Assembly (NCBI GenBank): GCA_946811695.1
Contig: OX328132.1
Coordinates: 94,407,534 to 94,471,533 of the forward strand
DNA length: 64,000 nucleotides
Direction: 5' to 3'
From: Gonocerus acuteangulatus
Lineage: Eukaryota; Arthropoda; Insecta; Hemiptera; Coreidae
Numbering within the stretch: position 1 is the first letter of the stretch; every line of letters begins with the position of its first letter. The translations under genes and the position numbers were made by a program. The notes beneath the pieces are model-generated. The model saw nothing but the letters and a program-made list of their open reading frames with translations, was not told where the DNA came from and searched no databases. This document shows, one piece after another, positions 11,429 to 23,369 of the stretch.

Positions 11429-12226
11429 ATGCCAGATGAGCAGGAGCAAGTCAAGCCGGACATATCTGCCTTCGCAGGCCCCACGTCGCGTCTACCCGGA
11501 TTTTATAAATCAAACCCCACGCTATGGTTCTTGCAAGCAGACGCAGTTTTCGCTACGTCAAGAGTGACGTCTTCACAAATAAAATTCCAAGCCGTCGTGG
11601 CTGGGCTTGAACTTGACGTCTTGACGCAGGTGGCGGACCTACTTACCGGTAACTACGAAGATCCCTATAAACAGTTGCGTGACCGGTTGATTACAATTTA
11701 TGGTGAGTCCGAGGCGCAGCGGATTAAGAAGCTTCTGCAGGACACACAGCTAGGGAGTCAACGCCCATCGCAGCTATATCGCCAGATGCTACAGTTAGCG
11801 GGATCTACAATCAGCCAGGAGATGGTTTTAACACTGTGGCGCAGAAATCTTCCTCCGCGTGTGCAGGAAATTTTAGCGGCCACCAAACAAGAAGATGTGG
11901 ACGCACTAACTTCTGTCGCGGACAAAATAATGGAGGTTGAGCGACCAGAAGTCTACGCAGTCTCAACACCCGTAGCATCAACATCAGGTGATCCCGTCAC
12001 AAACGCAGACATCATGGAGGAGCTGAGGCGTCTTCGAGCTGAGGTAGCTGATCTTCGGCGGCGAACAAGATCTTCCAGCGGTAGTCGATGGGACTCTTCT
12101 CGGGAGCGTGGTCGCTCAAAGTCCCCAGGCCGGAAATTTTGCTTTTTCCACAGGAAATTCAGGAGCAGGGCCAGGAAATGCACACCGCCTTGCGACTGGA
12201 AGTCTCAGGAGAAGGAGGATTTTTAG
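11429..12226 (+). CDS. gag: Gag of the Gypsy-like element
   Basis: A 265-aa nucleocapsid precursor of the insect/flatworm Gypsy lineage with a DUF7041-like N-terminus. Residues about 18-60 read LPGFYKSNPTLWFLQADAVF and FQAVVAGLELDVLTQVADLL, followed by a helical block with RLITIYGESEAQRIKKLL. A basic, serine/arginine-rich region (about 215-240) precedes a cysteine-containing tail, CFFHRKFRSRARKCTPPC. In this lineage that tail replaces a standard CCHC knuckle. The ORF is intact and overlaps the protease frame (-1 relative). The start at 11429 is the first ATG after the primer-binding site. Confidence 0.75.
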   Translation: MPDEQEQVKPDISAFAGPTSRLPGFYKSNPTLWFLQADAVFATSRVTSSQIKFQAVVAGLELDVLTQVADLLTGNYEDPYKQLRDRLITIYGESEAQRIKKLLQDTQLGSQRPSQLYRQMLQLAGSTISQEMVLTLWRRNLPPRVQEILAATKQEDVDALTSVADKIMEVERPEVYAVSTPVASTSGDPVTNADIMEELRRLRAEVADLRRRTRSSSGSRWDSSRERGRSKSPGRKFCFFHRKFRSRARKCTPPCDWKSQEKEDF

Positions 12227-12905
12227 AGGGGCCAACGGAACAAGCGGCAGTCGTTGAAGCCCACCCACAACGCCGCCTGTTCATACTTGACAAACGGACA
12301 GGACTGAGGTTCCTTGTGGACACTGCTTCCATCTCCATCCTGCCTCGCGATCCCCGCAAGCATCGGGAAGCTTCTGAATACACCCTTGTTGCCGCGAATA
12401 ACACCCCTATCCCAACCTACGGCGAGAGAACCCTACACCTGGACATTGGTCTCCGACGCGTATACCCTTGGACTTTCGTCATAGCAGATGTCAGACGTCC
12501 AATCCTCGGAGCGGACTTCCTTTTTCACCACGGTCTCTCCGTTGATATAAGGCGCATGCAGATCACGGATCAAAACACAGGCCTCAAATCCAACGGACAG
12601 GTCTCCACAGTCTCAGTGCCTTCGATCTCCACGATTCCCGGCAGTTGTCCCTGCGCCCATCTCCTTCGAGAATTTCCAGGCATCACTAGGCCTTCGCCTC
12701 TTCGTGGACCTCCTAGAGACATTGTCGAGCACCAGATCGAGACTAAAGGCCACCCGGTTAGCAGCAAGTCCAGACGCCTTCCTCCTGAGAAGTACTCCGT
12801 CGTAAAGGAGGAGTTCCAACGGATGATTAATGAAGGCATCTGCCGACCTTCGAAAAGCTCCTGGTCAAGCCCGCTTCATGTCGTCACCAAGAAGGATGGC
12901 AGTCC
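12088..12905 (+). pseudogene. pol: Gypsy-like pol: protease and RT N-terminus
   Basis: This frame encodes the aspartic protease and the start of RT. The protease core reads RLFILDKRTGLRFLVDTASISILP, with a downstream ILGADFLFHHGL block. The catalytic triad reads DTA rather than the usual DTG/DSG, and the segment is one residue shorter than expected, so activity is doubtful. The RT entry PLRGPPRDIVEHQIETKG...SSWSSPLHVVTKKDGS is clear and then breaks at about 12905, where the frame shifts. Its relation to gag is a -1 overlap, as is common for Gag-Pol expression. Confidence 0.7.
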
Positions 12906-14060
12906 TTCCAGAAACTCGAACAGGCCGAGTATGTGGCGATTACCGACGTTTAAACGACCTAACCATCCCAGACAGGTACGCTATGCCCAACTTAATGGAT
13001 TTTACCACAAGTCTCGATGGGAAATCAATTTTCAGTACTCTGGACATCAAACACGCCTATCACCACATACCCATTGCATCGCAAGACATTGAAAAGACAA
13101 CGGTGATTACTCCTTTTGGCCTGTTCGAGTTTCTGCGGATGACTTTCGGCCTGAAGAACGCCGCGCAGACCTGGCAGCGATTCGTAGATTCTATGCTCCG
13201 AGATCTCCCATTCGTCTTCCCGTACTTGGATGATTTCCTGGTGGCATCTACGACTCCCGACGAACACGAGAACCATCTACGAGAAATCTTTAAGCGTTTG
13301 GACGAGTTCAACCTGTCACTAAAAGTCGGAAAGTGTATCTTCGGTCAGCGAGAGGTGGACTTTCTCGGATATAAGGTCGACGCCCAAGGAATTTACCCAC
13401 ATTCAAACAAAGTGCAGGCTATCAAAGACTTTCCTCGCCCCGAAACCATCTGCCAACTCAGGCGTTTTCTGGGTATGCTAAACTTTTATAGGAAGAGCTT
13501 ACATCATGCCGCACATACCCAGGCGCCTCTAAACCAACTCCTGCATAACGCCAAGAAGCGAGATAAGACGCCAATCGTTTGGACACCCGAGACCGCCGAA
13601 GCCTTCGAGAAGAGCAAGCTGAGCCTAGCAGAAGCGCCAAAGCTAGCACACCCATCGGCTACCGGCGAGCTTTCTTTAGTTTGCGATGCTTCAGATCATG
13701 GTTTAGGTGCAGTCCTTCAGCAGAGGAAAGAGGGTGAATGGCGACCATTAGGTTTCTTTTTGAAATCCCTGTCTCAAACTCAGAGGAATTACTCAACCTA
13801 TGACCGCGAACTTCTCGCTATCTATGAGGCCATAAAGCATTTCCGACCTCTCATCGAAGGACTCAATTTCTTTATAGTCACCGACCACAAACCCATAACC
13901 CATGCTTTCTCCCAGCGGTCGGAAACGGCATCGCCCCGTCGAATACGCCATCTTAATTTAATTAGCCAGTTTACAACCGACATCCGTTTCCAACCTGGCA
14001 GTGACAACATCGTGGCTGACGCCCTATCCAGAATTGAGGAAATTGATTTGCCTTCTAACA
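12905..14060 (+). pseudogene. pol: Gypsy-like pol: reverse transcriptase and RNase H
   Basis: This frame continues RT with CGDYRRLNDLTIPDRYAMP, FSTLDIKHAYHHIP, MTFGLKNAAQTWQRFVD and the polymerase motif YLDDFLVAS (about 13215-13240). The connection and RNase H follow: LVCDASDHGLGAVLQQ, YDRELLAIYEAIKHFR and VTDHKPITHAF, then ADALSRIEEID. All core motifs of a Gypsy RT-RH are present, so the domain is intact within itself. It is separated from the protease frame (about 12905) and from the integrase frames (about 14060) by frameshifts. Confidence 0.8.
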
Positions 14061-15280
14061 CGGAAGACAGCAGCAGCACAGCGGAAGGACGACACCATCG
14101 AGACTCTCAAGAAGAACCCAAGCATCCAACTCAAGCTTTTTCCCATACCTGGTAGTGACGCATTGCTTCTTTGCGAGACGTCCAAAGATAACGCCCGTCC
14201 CTACGTTCCACCAGGATATCGTCGCTCTACATATGAAAGGCTGCATGGTCTCAGCCATCCAGGAGTTAGGGCGACACGAAAACTCGTACGCAGCGATATT
14301 TCTGGCCTGACATGAACACAGTCCTGGGCAAATGGGCGAGAGCTTGTATTCCATGCCAAAGAGCCAAGGTGCAACGACACACAGCCGCACCCCTCGGAAC
14401 TTTCAAACCCGCAGATCGGTTCTATCATGTCCACTTAGACATTTTAGGACCTCTGCTACCATCCGATGGCATGCGTTATTTCCTTACAATGGTGGGCCGC
14501 ACGACGCGCTGGCCTGAGGCAGTTCCGATCTCCGACATAACGGCAACAACTGTCGCCGAAACCTTCTACAGCGCATGGATCGCACGTTTTGGAACACCTC
14601 AAAGGATTACCACCGATCAGGGCAGGCAGTTTGAGGCAGAACTGTTCCTTCGATTGAGTGCACTCCTGGGCATCACCAAGTTACGGACTACGTCTTACCA
14701 CCCGCAGAGTAATTGATGCGTGGAACGGTGGCACCGCAGCCTTAAAGCTGCCTTGATGGCACACCTCTCATCGACCAGGTGGAAACATGTTCTACCCACA
14801 GTCCTGCTTGGACTAAGGTCAGTGTTCCGTGAGGACATGTGCGGTAGCGTAGCTGAGGCAGTGTACGGCAGCCCTCTCCGACTACCAGGCGATTTCCTCG
14901 GAGCCCCAGAAACTCAGGAACCTCATGCAGCACTTCAATCGCTGAAGGAAGATTTACGCCGTTTAAAGCCAGCGGCTTCAAACAAGAAGACATTCCGGCA
15001 TAAAGAGCTAGACACCTGCACGCATATTTTCCTACGAGAAGATGCCATTCGTAAACCCCTCGTACCACCGTATACAGGACCGCACAAGGTTCAGAAAAGA
15101 GGAGAAAAGATCTTCACCCTGCTGGTTGGTGACAGGGAAGTAAACGTTTCTGTCGACCGCGTCAAGCCGGCTTATCTCCTCGAGGAAGACAACCCGGAAA
15201 GGATGGACCCGTCGAAGCCTCCGAAACCCCCTCATTCACCAGCATCAAAGTTGGAGACGTCCAGCCGACTCAACGACTAG
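14060..15280 (+). pseudogene. pol: Gypsy-like pol: integrase, frameshifted and with a nonsense codon
   Basis: The integrase zinc-binding region ([19 protein letters not shown]) lies in one frame to about 14300 and continues in another with [13 protein letters not shown]. The catalytic core shows DILGPLL and [12 protein letters not shown] (first two acidic residues) and HPQSN. A TGA at 14717-14719 interrupts just before the VERWHRSLKAAL segment that holds the third catalytic acidic residue; the frame then stays open to 15280 with the C-terminal GPHKVQKRGEKIFTL region. The frameshift and the stop make this integrase non-functional as sequenced. Confidence 0.75.
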
Positions 15281-15391
15281 AAGTAAACGCATCTCCACAT
15301 GAAAAGCCCTCATACCGGACTAGGACAGGGAGTCTGGTGAAACCCCCGCGCAGACTTAGCTTCAGTGACTCCGTCACTAGGGGGGGAGTGC

Positions 15392-15963
15392 TGTAGCGGA
15401 GCTTGTTTTAAATTATATTTTTCCGCGGGAGAAAATCCCGCTGCACTAAAGTTTTAATGGAGCTTTACCGGAGGATTCGGCATCTCAGCTGATTAAGCCA
15501 AGTGTCGTTCTCCTAGCAATTTGTATCCTGCCCGCTCCGAGAGATCCACCAAAACCAGCCCAACATCTCGGTGCACTAGGATTTATCCGCAAGTACTGAA
15601 CGTTTTACTAGATTTAAGGCAGCTTACGATAACCCTAGGTTACCTTCTCAGTTCAAGCAGTACCAGCGAGATCCAAGCTCCCGGCTACCAACTCTCCGCA
15701 TGGAGATCCGCACATCATCTCCAGTGACGTCATATCGTACCATTGAACTCTGATTCTAATTTATGAACACTTTCTATTTATGAACAATTATTTATTTCAT
15801 TTATTTATTGACAGTCGTCTTATAATTTTATTTATTGAAGTTAAGTTTTATTATTTTATTTATTCAAGAGGAATATATTTATTATTTTATGAACACGCCT
15901 ATTATTTATTTATTCTTTGTTGGGACCTTCTGACCAATATACAGACAATTAATTAACCCAACA
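15392..15963 (+). repeat. 3' LTR of the Gypsy-like element
   Basis: It is 572 bp, starting TGTAGCGGAG after the purine tract and ending CCCAACA before the AAAG target duplication. It lacks about 63 bp present in the 5' LTR. This suggests recombination, replacement by another copy's LTR or a later deletion. Confidence 0.85.
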
Positions 15964-16735
15964 AAAGGATTAGAATAAAATATTTTATTAACAGACATGA
16001 AAAGTTTTGGGAACTTCGTATACTTTCCCTAATATCTCGAAAACGGTTGGGAACATTGGTAAACGGAGGGTTACCATGCGAAAGCTTACTAAATGTTCTA
16101 CTTGCTGTTAGCAATTTTCATGAAATAAAACAAAAAATGTTTACTTCTATTTTGAGTTATGGATGACACTATGGATGAAAACGGGTACGTCTTAAGATGA
16201 CGGAGCTCCTGCTGAAAGAGAATGTGAAAGAGGTAGGCTTTTATTGCACTTCATAAATCAAGAGTTGACAGATATTTTACCTCTAGTAAGTCATGCAGCC
16301 AAATGCTATAGTAGAAATATAATTATATTTTGTGGTTGTATGTGGCGTAGAACATTCAAATATAACACTACGTTCTAATTTTCTTGTACAATTTTATTTT
16401 GTTTAATTGCATTTAACAGTATAATGAGTAGGTAAGTGTTTTTACTTGCATTTAACACTAAAATGGATATGTTAGTAAAGCAAGATAAGTCAATTAGAAA
16501 CATATTCGTAGTAGAGTCTTTGTAGAGCGAAACTTGGGACGGCGGAAAGAGTAATTTCCGCTTAGAATAGTTTCTTGTGCCTTGCCGACAATCTTGCTTT
16601 TCTTTGGAATATGTGTTTACATTAAGAACGAAGTAAACAAAGTAATAACGGTTTCTATTCTACGTATACAAAATGACACTAGGGATATGAATGGAACCGC
16701 GCTAAGATGATGCAGTTTCTGCGAGTCGGACTTTT

Positions 16736-17765
16736 TTGGTTTGGGTACTTAGAATCATGGGATTCAGTTGAAACATTTTCTGCATGTTCTACATTCATTA
16801 AAACTAATATGTTGAAATTTTGGTTACGTTTGGAATTAAGGAAGGGTTAGAATAAAATATTTTATTAACAGACATAAAAAGTTTTGGTAACTGTGTATAC
16901 TTTCCTTAATATCTCGAAAAAGGTTGTGAATCGTGGTAAACGGTAGAATACCATTAAAAAGCTTACTAAATGCTCTACAAAAAAAAATTCGAATGAAAGT
17001 TTTGATTAGGCGATGTCAATCGGAGAAATAAGTGCTTTAAGTTACTTTAAAGTAATTGATTTCCCTTATTTGAACTGTTCTTTTTGTCTGTTTTTATTCC
17101 TTGTTATTTTTTAATTGCTTATAGTTGGATAATGTATTTGATAATAAATCAGGTTACGAAAAACAATTTAATGTTAGAGAGATTGTAAATAGCTACTTTA
17201 AGAGTAAAGGTAACTTGTTTTAAAAGTTCAAGACAATAGGTTTTGGCCAATTGGCCTTTTTCCCTATCGGTCTTTCAGGACATGTAATCAAGAACAAAAT
17301 AATTATAAAAAATACTGGATGTATTGTGTAATTTTCGAATAAAGATATATATATAATGTTAGAGATATGGATTTCCAAGATATAGCTTTTCAACTGCCTA
17401 GAGGGGTCATTCCTAGGGAGGGTTGGCCGACCCATCCAGGTAAGATCGTAAATCAAGACCTTTCTAGAAATGTGGGCCCAAAATAATAACAGCTTCTATT
17501 TTAATCATTCTAAATGATAAGAACGGAACCGCGCTAAGATGCTGCAGTTCCTGCGAGTCGGACTTTTTCTCTTTGTTTATCTCACTTTTTAATTGGTTGT
17601 TTTTTGTTTTATATTGCATTTATCAGTAAAATTAGTATTGTAGTAAAATAATCTAAGAAACGGAGAAAGGTATTGGTAATAAGTTTGGAGTGGCTGTGGT
17701 AATCAAGATGGCTGTGGCTAATCATGATGACGTATGCATAGTTTGTTTTGAATTCTCCTATCTAT
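16736..17765 (+). mobile_element. HINE 3' part, then right part of the interrupted subfamily-B copy
   Basis: 16736-17568 is HINE internal sequence ending in the canonical 3' hairpin. 17569-17765 (CTCTTTGTTTATCTC...GAATTCTCCTATCTATA) continues the subfamily-B copy begun at 7807. The same order is seen, reverse-complemented, at about 63430-63596. Confidence 0.5.
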
Positions 17766-17837
17766 AATATACATATACTTAGGTCCATTCAAATAGGCTT
17801 CTTCACAATTGAGAATATTCCAGGAATTTTTCTTTAA

Positions 17838-17939
17838 TTTTTAGCGAGGTTCCTCCCTCCCTTCATAAGGAGGGGGTTCCGAAAAGAAAATTTTGCGTTT
17901 CAGAACCCCTAGAGACCGAAAATGACGGTGGCTCAAATT

Positions 17940-17974
<35 letters not shown>

Positions 17975-18075
17975 CTGTTCGCGGCATAGCTCAGAGGGTA
18001 GTGGTCCGATTTTTATGAAATTTGATACAAAAATCTTTCGTCTAATTTGAAAGTTCCTGCGAGTCGGACTTTTTA
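17838..18075 (+). mobile_element. Short internally deleted HINE inside a larger repeat
   Basis: The 5' end TTTTTAGCGAGGTTCCTCCC, a (TA)n tract and the first internal block are joined directly to GTTCCTGCGAGTCGGACTTTTT, so nearly all of the right half is missing. The same deletion is seen in the minus-strand copy at 6138-6480, and the flanks (17770-17837 and 18076-18120) match too, showing the larger unit was copied as a whole. Confidence 0.55.
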
Positions 18076-18119
18076 TTCTATTGCTCTAGTAGTTCTAAAT
18101 TTATGCTTTTCTATTTATT

Positions 18120-18960
18120 TTTAATTTATTTATTAAAAGTTTCGCAGTTTTTAGCGATATACTCTATGACAATAAATGATGATTACATGATTACAAAATT
18201 AGTTACACAAAAAATGATGATTACATAAATGATGATAACAATGATTACAATAAATGATGTTTTAACAATAAATGGAGATATGATGATTTGACAATAAATG
18301 ATGATTACATGATTACAGAATTCATACACATATATACATATGCTTATATTATTGCACTATATCTATATTAATTGTTTATATTTACATTATACATACATTA
18401 TACATTATTATTATCTATAGACTTATAGCTTTCATTAATATATCTATATAATTATTTTATTCATTAATATTCATATTATTACATTATTCCTCATTATTAT
18501 ATATATACTTATATTACACATTATTATTATTACATATATACTTATTATTACATATATACTTATATTACACATTATTATTGTTTATCATTATATTATACAT
18601 ACATTATACTTATCATTATCTATACATTATACTTATCATTATCGATACATTATACTTATCATTATCTATATACTTATATTATTACATCATTCCTTTTCAT
18701 TATCTATATACTTATATTGCACATTATTACTACATTGCTTGTTATTATTGTTGTTTTTCGCTGCACAGTAATGTACCAATTAATATGTATTTAATGCTGC
18801 AATTTGTTCATAGCAAACAGTTTAGTTTGTGTCTGTACTGTTTATGTTCAGATTTAGTTAATGCTTGAAATAGATTGGTGTAATGTTATTCTCAAAGGTA
18901 GATATATCTGCTTTCAGATTACCTGTATAAATAATGTTAGACAGATACGTAAATAGAGGA
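18120..18960. repeat. AT-rich imperfect tandem repeats
   Basis: 18165-18320 holds several imperfect copies of a unit like ACAATAAATGATGATTACA. 18340-18740 holds copies of ACTTATATTACACATTATTA. No coding signal was recognised; part may be LINE 3' UTR, given the LINE end that follows on the minus strand. Confidence 0.5.
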
Positions 18961-18982
18961 TCTTATTATGTGACGAATTGTC

Positions 18983-19735
18983 AAAGTTTGTTAAATATAT
19001 TTGTATTTTTTAAATAAGTGTATATCTTGTCTATATACTGGCTTTTATCTGAGAGTAGTTCAGTCATGTTGTCCGGTAAGTCATAGTTTTCTCTCCACCG
19101 ACATTCAGTCAAAATGTGTTTTATTGTCATTGGGGTGTTACATACTTCACATATCGGTCTGTCCTGTCTCGTCATGAGGTGTACGTGCGTCAGCCGTGAA
19201 TGGCCTATTATTAGGCGGCATAAGACAACTTCTTCTCTTCTATTCTGCCTTATGCTGGATTACCATTTACCGACTGTTTGTTTAATTTCTCTTAGTTTGT
19301 TGTCTATTGTCATGTGCCAGGATCTCTGCCACTTCTTATAACTATTTTTTTGGCTTCATTCTGCATATCTCTGTACGTTATGTGGTTTATGTCCTGATGT
19401 TGTTGTTTTGTTGCAGTCTTGGCAATTTTGTCGACTATTGTATTTTGTTCAATGTCTTCGTGTCCTGGGAGCCAGTATATTGTTATCAGTTTCTTCGTGT
19501 CGTAAATCCGTTGTAGTATTTGTATGTTAAGTGGGTTTGGATTGTAAGTGTTCTGTAGTCCTGTTATTGCGCTGAGAGAGTCAGTACATATCGTTATCCT
19601 GTCTTGTGTTACGTCCTGTAAGTTCTCTAAGGCGAGTAGAATGGCATGCAGTTCAGCTGAATAGCTACTTGTAAGGTCTGGCAGTTTAATGCTGACGGTC
19701 TTTTTATCAATGACAGCTGCTGCGGCCGTGCCTTT
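18983..19735 (-). pseudogene. I-like LINE 3' end (RNase H and C-terminal domain)
   Basis: On the minus strand this reads an RNase H domain (AAAAVIDKKTVSIKLPDL, then SYSAELHAILLALENL, ICTDSLSAI, IYWLPGHEDIEQNTIVDKIAKTA) followed by the C-terminal domain MTRQDRPICEVCNTPMTIKH with cysteine/histidine ligands and a LSDKSQYIDKIYTYLK tail ending at 18983. Domain order matches I-clade LINEs. It is 5'-truncated, frameshifted between the two parts and related to the plus-strand copy at 61656-62955. Confidence 0.7.
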
Positions 19736-19852
19736 TCTATTTATTTATATACGATTGACTCAATGAATTGATTATTTCTACATCGATGTAACTGTACGAT
19801 GAGGAAGTTTATGGTTTTATTATGAACATTTCATGTATATTAGGTGCAAATT

Positions 19853-20005
19853 AAAGGCTGGGTTTGCCTCGGGGCGGTAAGGGTGGCCGAATTCAACCCA
19901 TGAACGAAGACACTAGAAGAAAAAATCTTTAGTGCTTGCTCGGGATTTGAACTCAGGACCTCCAACTTATTAGACCGGTGCTCTACCACTGAGCTAACCT
20001 CGCCC

Positions 20006-20006
<1 letters not shown>
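19853..20006 (-). mobile_element. tRNA-derived SINE, truncated (family 2)
   Basis: Minus strand: a tRNA-like head with box A (TTAGCTCAGTGG) and box B-like GAGTTCAAATC, then a body with TTTTTTCTTCTAGTGTCTTC and AACCCAGCCTTTAAT. It matches the longer plus-strand copy at 49608-49947. A (TA)n tract abuts the head. Not a functional tRNA: the acceptor arm does not pair. Confidence 0.7.
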
Positions 20007-20051
<45 letters not shown>

Positions 20052-20217
20052 CTTTAAAAAATATCATGTTTTATCATACATTTTAACGATAAATTAGTCA
20101 ACAATTTATGGTTTCTTATCAAACTCAATTTAAAAAATTTAAGATCTGCAAAACTTCTGAACAAGTTTTGTTCCAAGGACATACACTAGAACCATACCAT
20201 AATGTACCTCTGTATTC

Positions 20218-20281
<64 letters not shown>

Positions 20282-20350
20282 ACACACAGAAGGAGTTGTC
20301 TTAAACTGGACTTATTTTTTTAAATATACTACATAAACTCCTATTTTCAG

Positions 20351-20404
20351 GTAAAATCCGGAGGGTCACAAGACTGCACAGAAAAACTGGAGGCTGTTCT
20401 CAAG
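20351..20404 (+). other. Candidate 54-nt internal exon of an unknown host gene
   Basis: The stretch is preceded by an acceptor-like CTATTTTCAG and followed by a donor-like CTCAAG/GTAGGA. It is open as 18 codons (VKSGGSQDCTEKLEAVLK) and its composition is unlike the surrounding AT-rich repeats. No neighbouring exon was recognised, so this is only a suggestion. Confidence 0.25.
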
Positions 20405-20950
20405 GTAGGAATTGAAATGTCACTCTATTCTTTTCCATAGATTAATTAAACAAAAAAAAAAAAAGAAAAGGCATCAGCCCCTTCCTGGCTAGAAAAGGGT
20501 GGTAACCCATAGATAACCCGTCCCAAAATTCGTAGTTAATAATAATGGACGTTAAAACTAAAATTAAAATTTAAATTAAACAAAATACGTTGTTTTTTCG
20601 TCAATAAAAAAACACGGAATTCAACATTAACTAAACAGGTTCTAGATAAATCACTAAGTTTCACGCGTAACTAATACTTCACTAATTTCGAGCCATGTGT
20701 ACCGTGGCACGGACAGAACCAGACCCAGAAATTCTTATTAACAAAGATGTTTTAATTTTGTTTACGTTCGGACTTAACAGTCCAGTCAACGAATGCTTAA
20801 AAACAGCTATAGGTGGAAATTTTTGGAACATAATTTTAGACTTCGTAATTTTGTCGATGTGTTGAACTATGTACATTTTATTATTGTATCCCATTCCCAG
20901 TTTTTAGCTGTCCATAATTTTTTGAATCTGCGTATTTTGAACATTATATA

Positions 20951-21015
<65 letters not shown>

Positions 21016-21020
21016 TTACA
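20405..21020. other. Unrecognised AT-rich sequence with a (TA)n tract
   Basis: No coding signal was recognised. The segment at 20776-20850 (AACAGTCCAGTCAACGAA...GGAAATTTTTGGAAC) recurs at about 22870-22930, so at least part is repetitive. (TA)n lies at 20945-21015. Confidence 0.4.
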
Positions 21021-21022
21021 TA

Positions 21023-21818
<796 letters not shown>

Positions 21819-22019
21819 ATAAAATTGTAACAGATCGCTGTCTGGACATTGAAGATATATGGGGAAAAATACTATTGTGGGCCTTTATGTTTCATGTAAA
21901 TCGGTTCATAAATAAAAAAGTTATGCCAATGTAAAGAATCACGTCGAACATTTTTTATAGTTAACGATAGCTATAAGTAACGCGATACACACCAGAGTTT
22001 TTGTGTTTTCGTCACAAAA

Positions 22020-22490
22020 ATTGGTATGTAGTATTCTCCTAGCAAGCGATTGAACGAGTTCGTTAACTAGCAAAATTGGTTTATCGGGAGGGGGGGGGGG
22101 GGTACTACCGATTCCAAGGTAGTTATTCGCCCATACCGGCCACAATTTGTCTTGTATTGCAACGAAACAAGATCTTTCCCTGTGAATATTTTTTTCTCTG
22201 TTTAACTCAGTTTTTATTTCGTTGTTTTTTTTTTCTCTCTGTTTGCCTTAGTTTTTAATTAGTTGATGTTATTCTAATTGCATTTTTCCCATAAAACATG
22301 AGGAGAATGTAAGTATTTTGAATTGGGTTATAGCTTCCTTGCTGGATGGACAAGAGAGTCAGTCCCAGATCTTTACCTGTCGGAGGCCAGTAGGCTGGTT
22401 TCATTGCTCTTAGTAAATCAAGAAGCATTCTAGGAGAGCTGAAAGTGGAAGGCGACCAAGGAAAGCTTACTAATATCTCTACAAAAAAAA
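22020..22490 (+). repeat. HINE-related fragment and unrecognised sequence
   Basis: GAACGAGTTCGTTAACTAGCAAAAT at about 22050-22072 is HINE internal sequence, followed by a G run and the HINE-like segment TTTTTAATTAGTTGATG. The rest is not recognised. Confidence 0.35.
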
Positions 22491-22491
22491 A

Positions 22492-22875
22492 AAAAGTCCG
22501 ACTCGCAGGAACTGCCTCATCTTAGCGCGGTTCCGTTCTTATCCCTAGTTTCATTTGAAAAGATTGAAATAGAAATAAATCCAATTAAAAAAAACAACAA
22601 CCAATTAAAAAGCTAGCTAAACAACTACAAAAACGTCCAAAAGAACAAAGCAAACACATTTGAAGTTTTAAGCACTTATTTCTCCGATTGACATCACCTA
22701 ATCGAAACATACTTCAGAATCATTTTTGTAGAGCATTTGTTAAGCTTTCGAATGGTAACCTTGCACTTACCATGATTCCCAACCCTTTCTGAGATATTAA
22801 GGAGAATACACTAAGTTCCCAAAACTTTTCATGTCTAAAAATAAAATATTTTATTCTAATCCTTCCTTAACAGTC
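22492..22875 (-). mobile_element. HINE 3' part, minus strand
   Basis: It starts AAAAGTCCGACTCGCAGGAA with the 3' hairpin and TTAGCGCGGTTCC, then continues through HINE internal sequence to TTATTCTAATCCTTCCTTAA. The 5' part is missing and a different repeat (AACAGTCCAGTCAACGAA) abuts at about 22870. Confidence 0.55.
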
Positions 22876-23365
22876 CAGTCAACGAACAGATATAGATGGA
22901 AATTTTTGGAACCAAATTTTTGACTTTGTAACTTTTTTTGGGATGGATAGGAGGTGAACATATCAAAAGTCCTCGCCCGTAGCCTTTGAGCCGGGGGGAG
23001 GGGGTGTTTAGAAGGTCCCATTTTTCGGGTTTTCACTCATATCTCGGAAACCCTGCGTCCTAGCGACATGACTATTATATAACAAATGAAAGCTGATTAA
23101 ATTTCCTACACGTTCTATTCAACAAAGTTTATCGAGATATCTTCAGTTTTCGAAATATCCGCTCTTGAAAGTCTATCATTTTGGGGGAAAAACAAACTTT
23201 TTTCTATTCTTGACCGGATAACTCTTTGACGATAAAGAGATATTCCCAAAAAATAAATGTCGGCTATAGGGTTGTAGAGCACTCCATTCGCTTCGATAAT
23301 ATATATTACTTTACTATTTTATGTATTTTCTTTCTAAAATACATAAAAACTTTATAGAATATATA
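22876..23365. other. Repetitive sequence of unknown family
   Basis: It contains a G-rich run (about 22990-23010) and the sentence-like segment ATCTCGGAAACCCTGCGTCC. Part matches 20776-20850. No reading frame of interest was seen. Confidence 0.3.
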
Positions 23366-23369
23366 TATA

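Larger units (their letters stand above)
10735..15963 (+). mobile_element. Gypsy-like LTR retrotransposon with LTRs and 4-bp TSD
   Basis: Two LTRs (TGTAGCGG...CCCAACA) bracket gag and pol. The bases AAAG before 10735 and after 15963 form a 4-bp target duplication within HINE sequence. A candidate primer-binding site (TGGTGACCCCGA) follows the 5' LTR and a purine tract (AGGGGGGGAG) precedes the 3' LTR. Coding sequence is GC-richer than the flanks. Pol carries several frameshifts and a nonsense codon, so the copy is defective. Confidence 0.85.
8609..17568 (+). mobile_element. Nested HINE block inserted in subfamily-B HINE, hosting a Gypsy element
   Basis: The block starts with a canonical HINE 5' end (8609) and closes with a canonical 3' end (17523-17568), and the flanking subfamily-B copy is continuous across it. 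Inside are further 3' ends at about 9822-9864 and 16692-16735 and several re-entries into HINE internal sequence (about 9110, 9295, 10110, 10620, 16736), showing repeated insertion or recombination. The LTR element at 10735-15963 is the youngest recognisable insertion. Stretches at 9480-9820 and 9865-10080 contain poly-T and poly-G tracts and sequence I do not recognise. Confidence 0.5.

Noticed and set aside
12159..15235. Minus-strand open frames within the Gypsy-like element
   Set aside because: Antisense shadows of gag and pol with no domain.
18165..18740. CRISPR-like array
   Set aside because: The repeats are imperfect, AT-rich and unevenly spaced, and this is eukaryotic DNA; they are simple tandem repeats.
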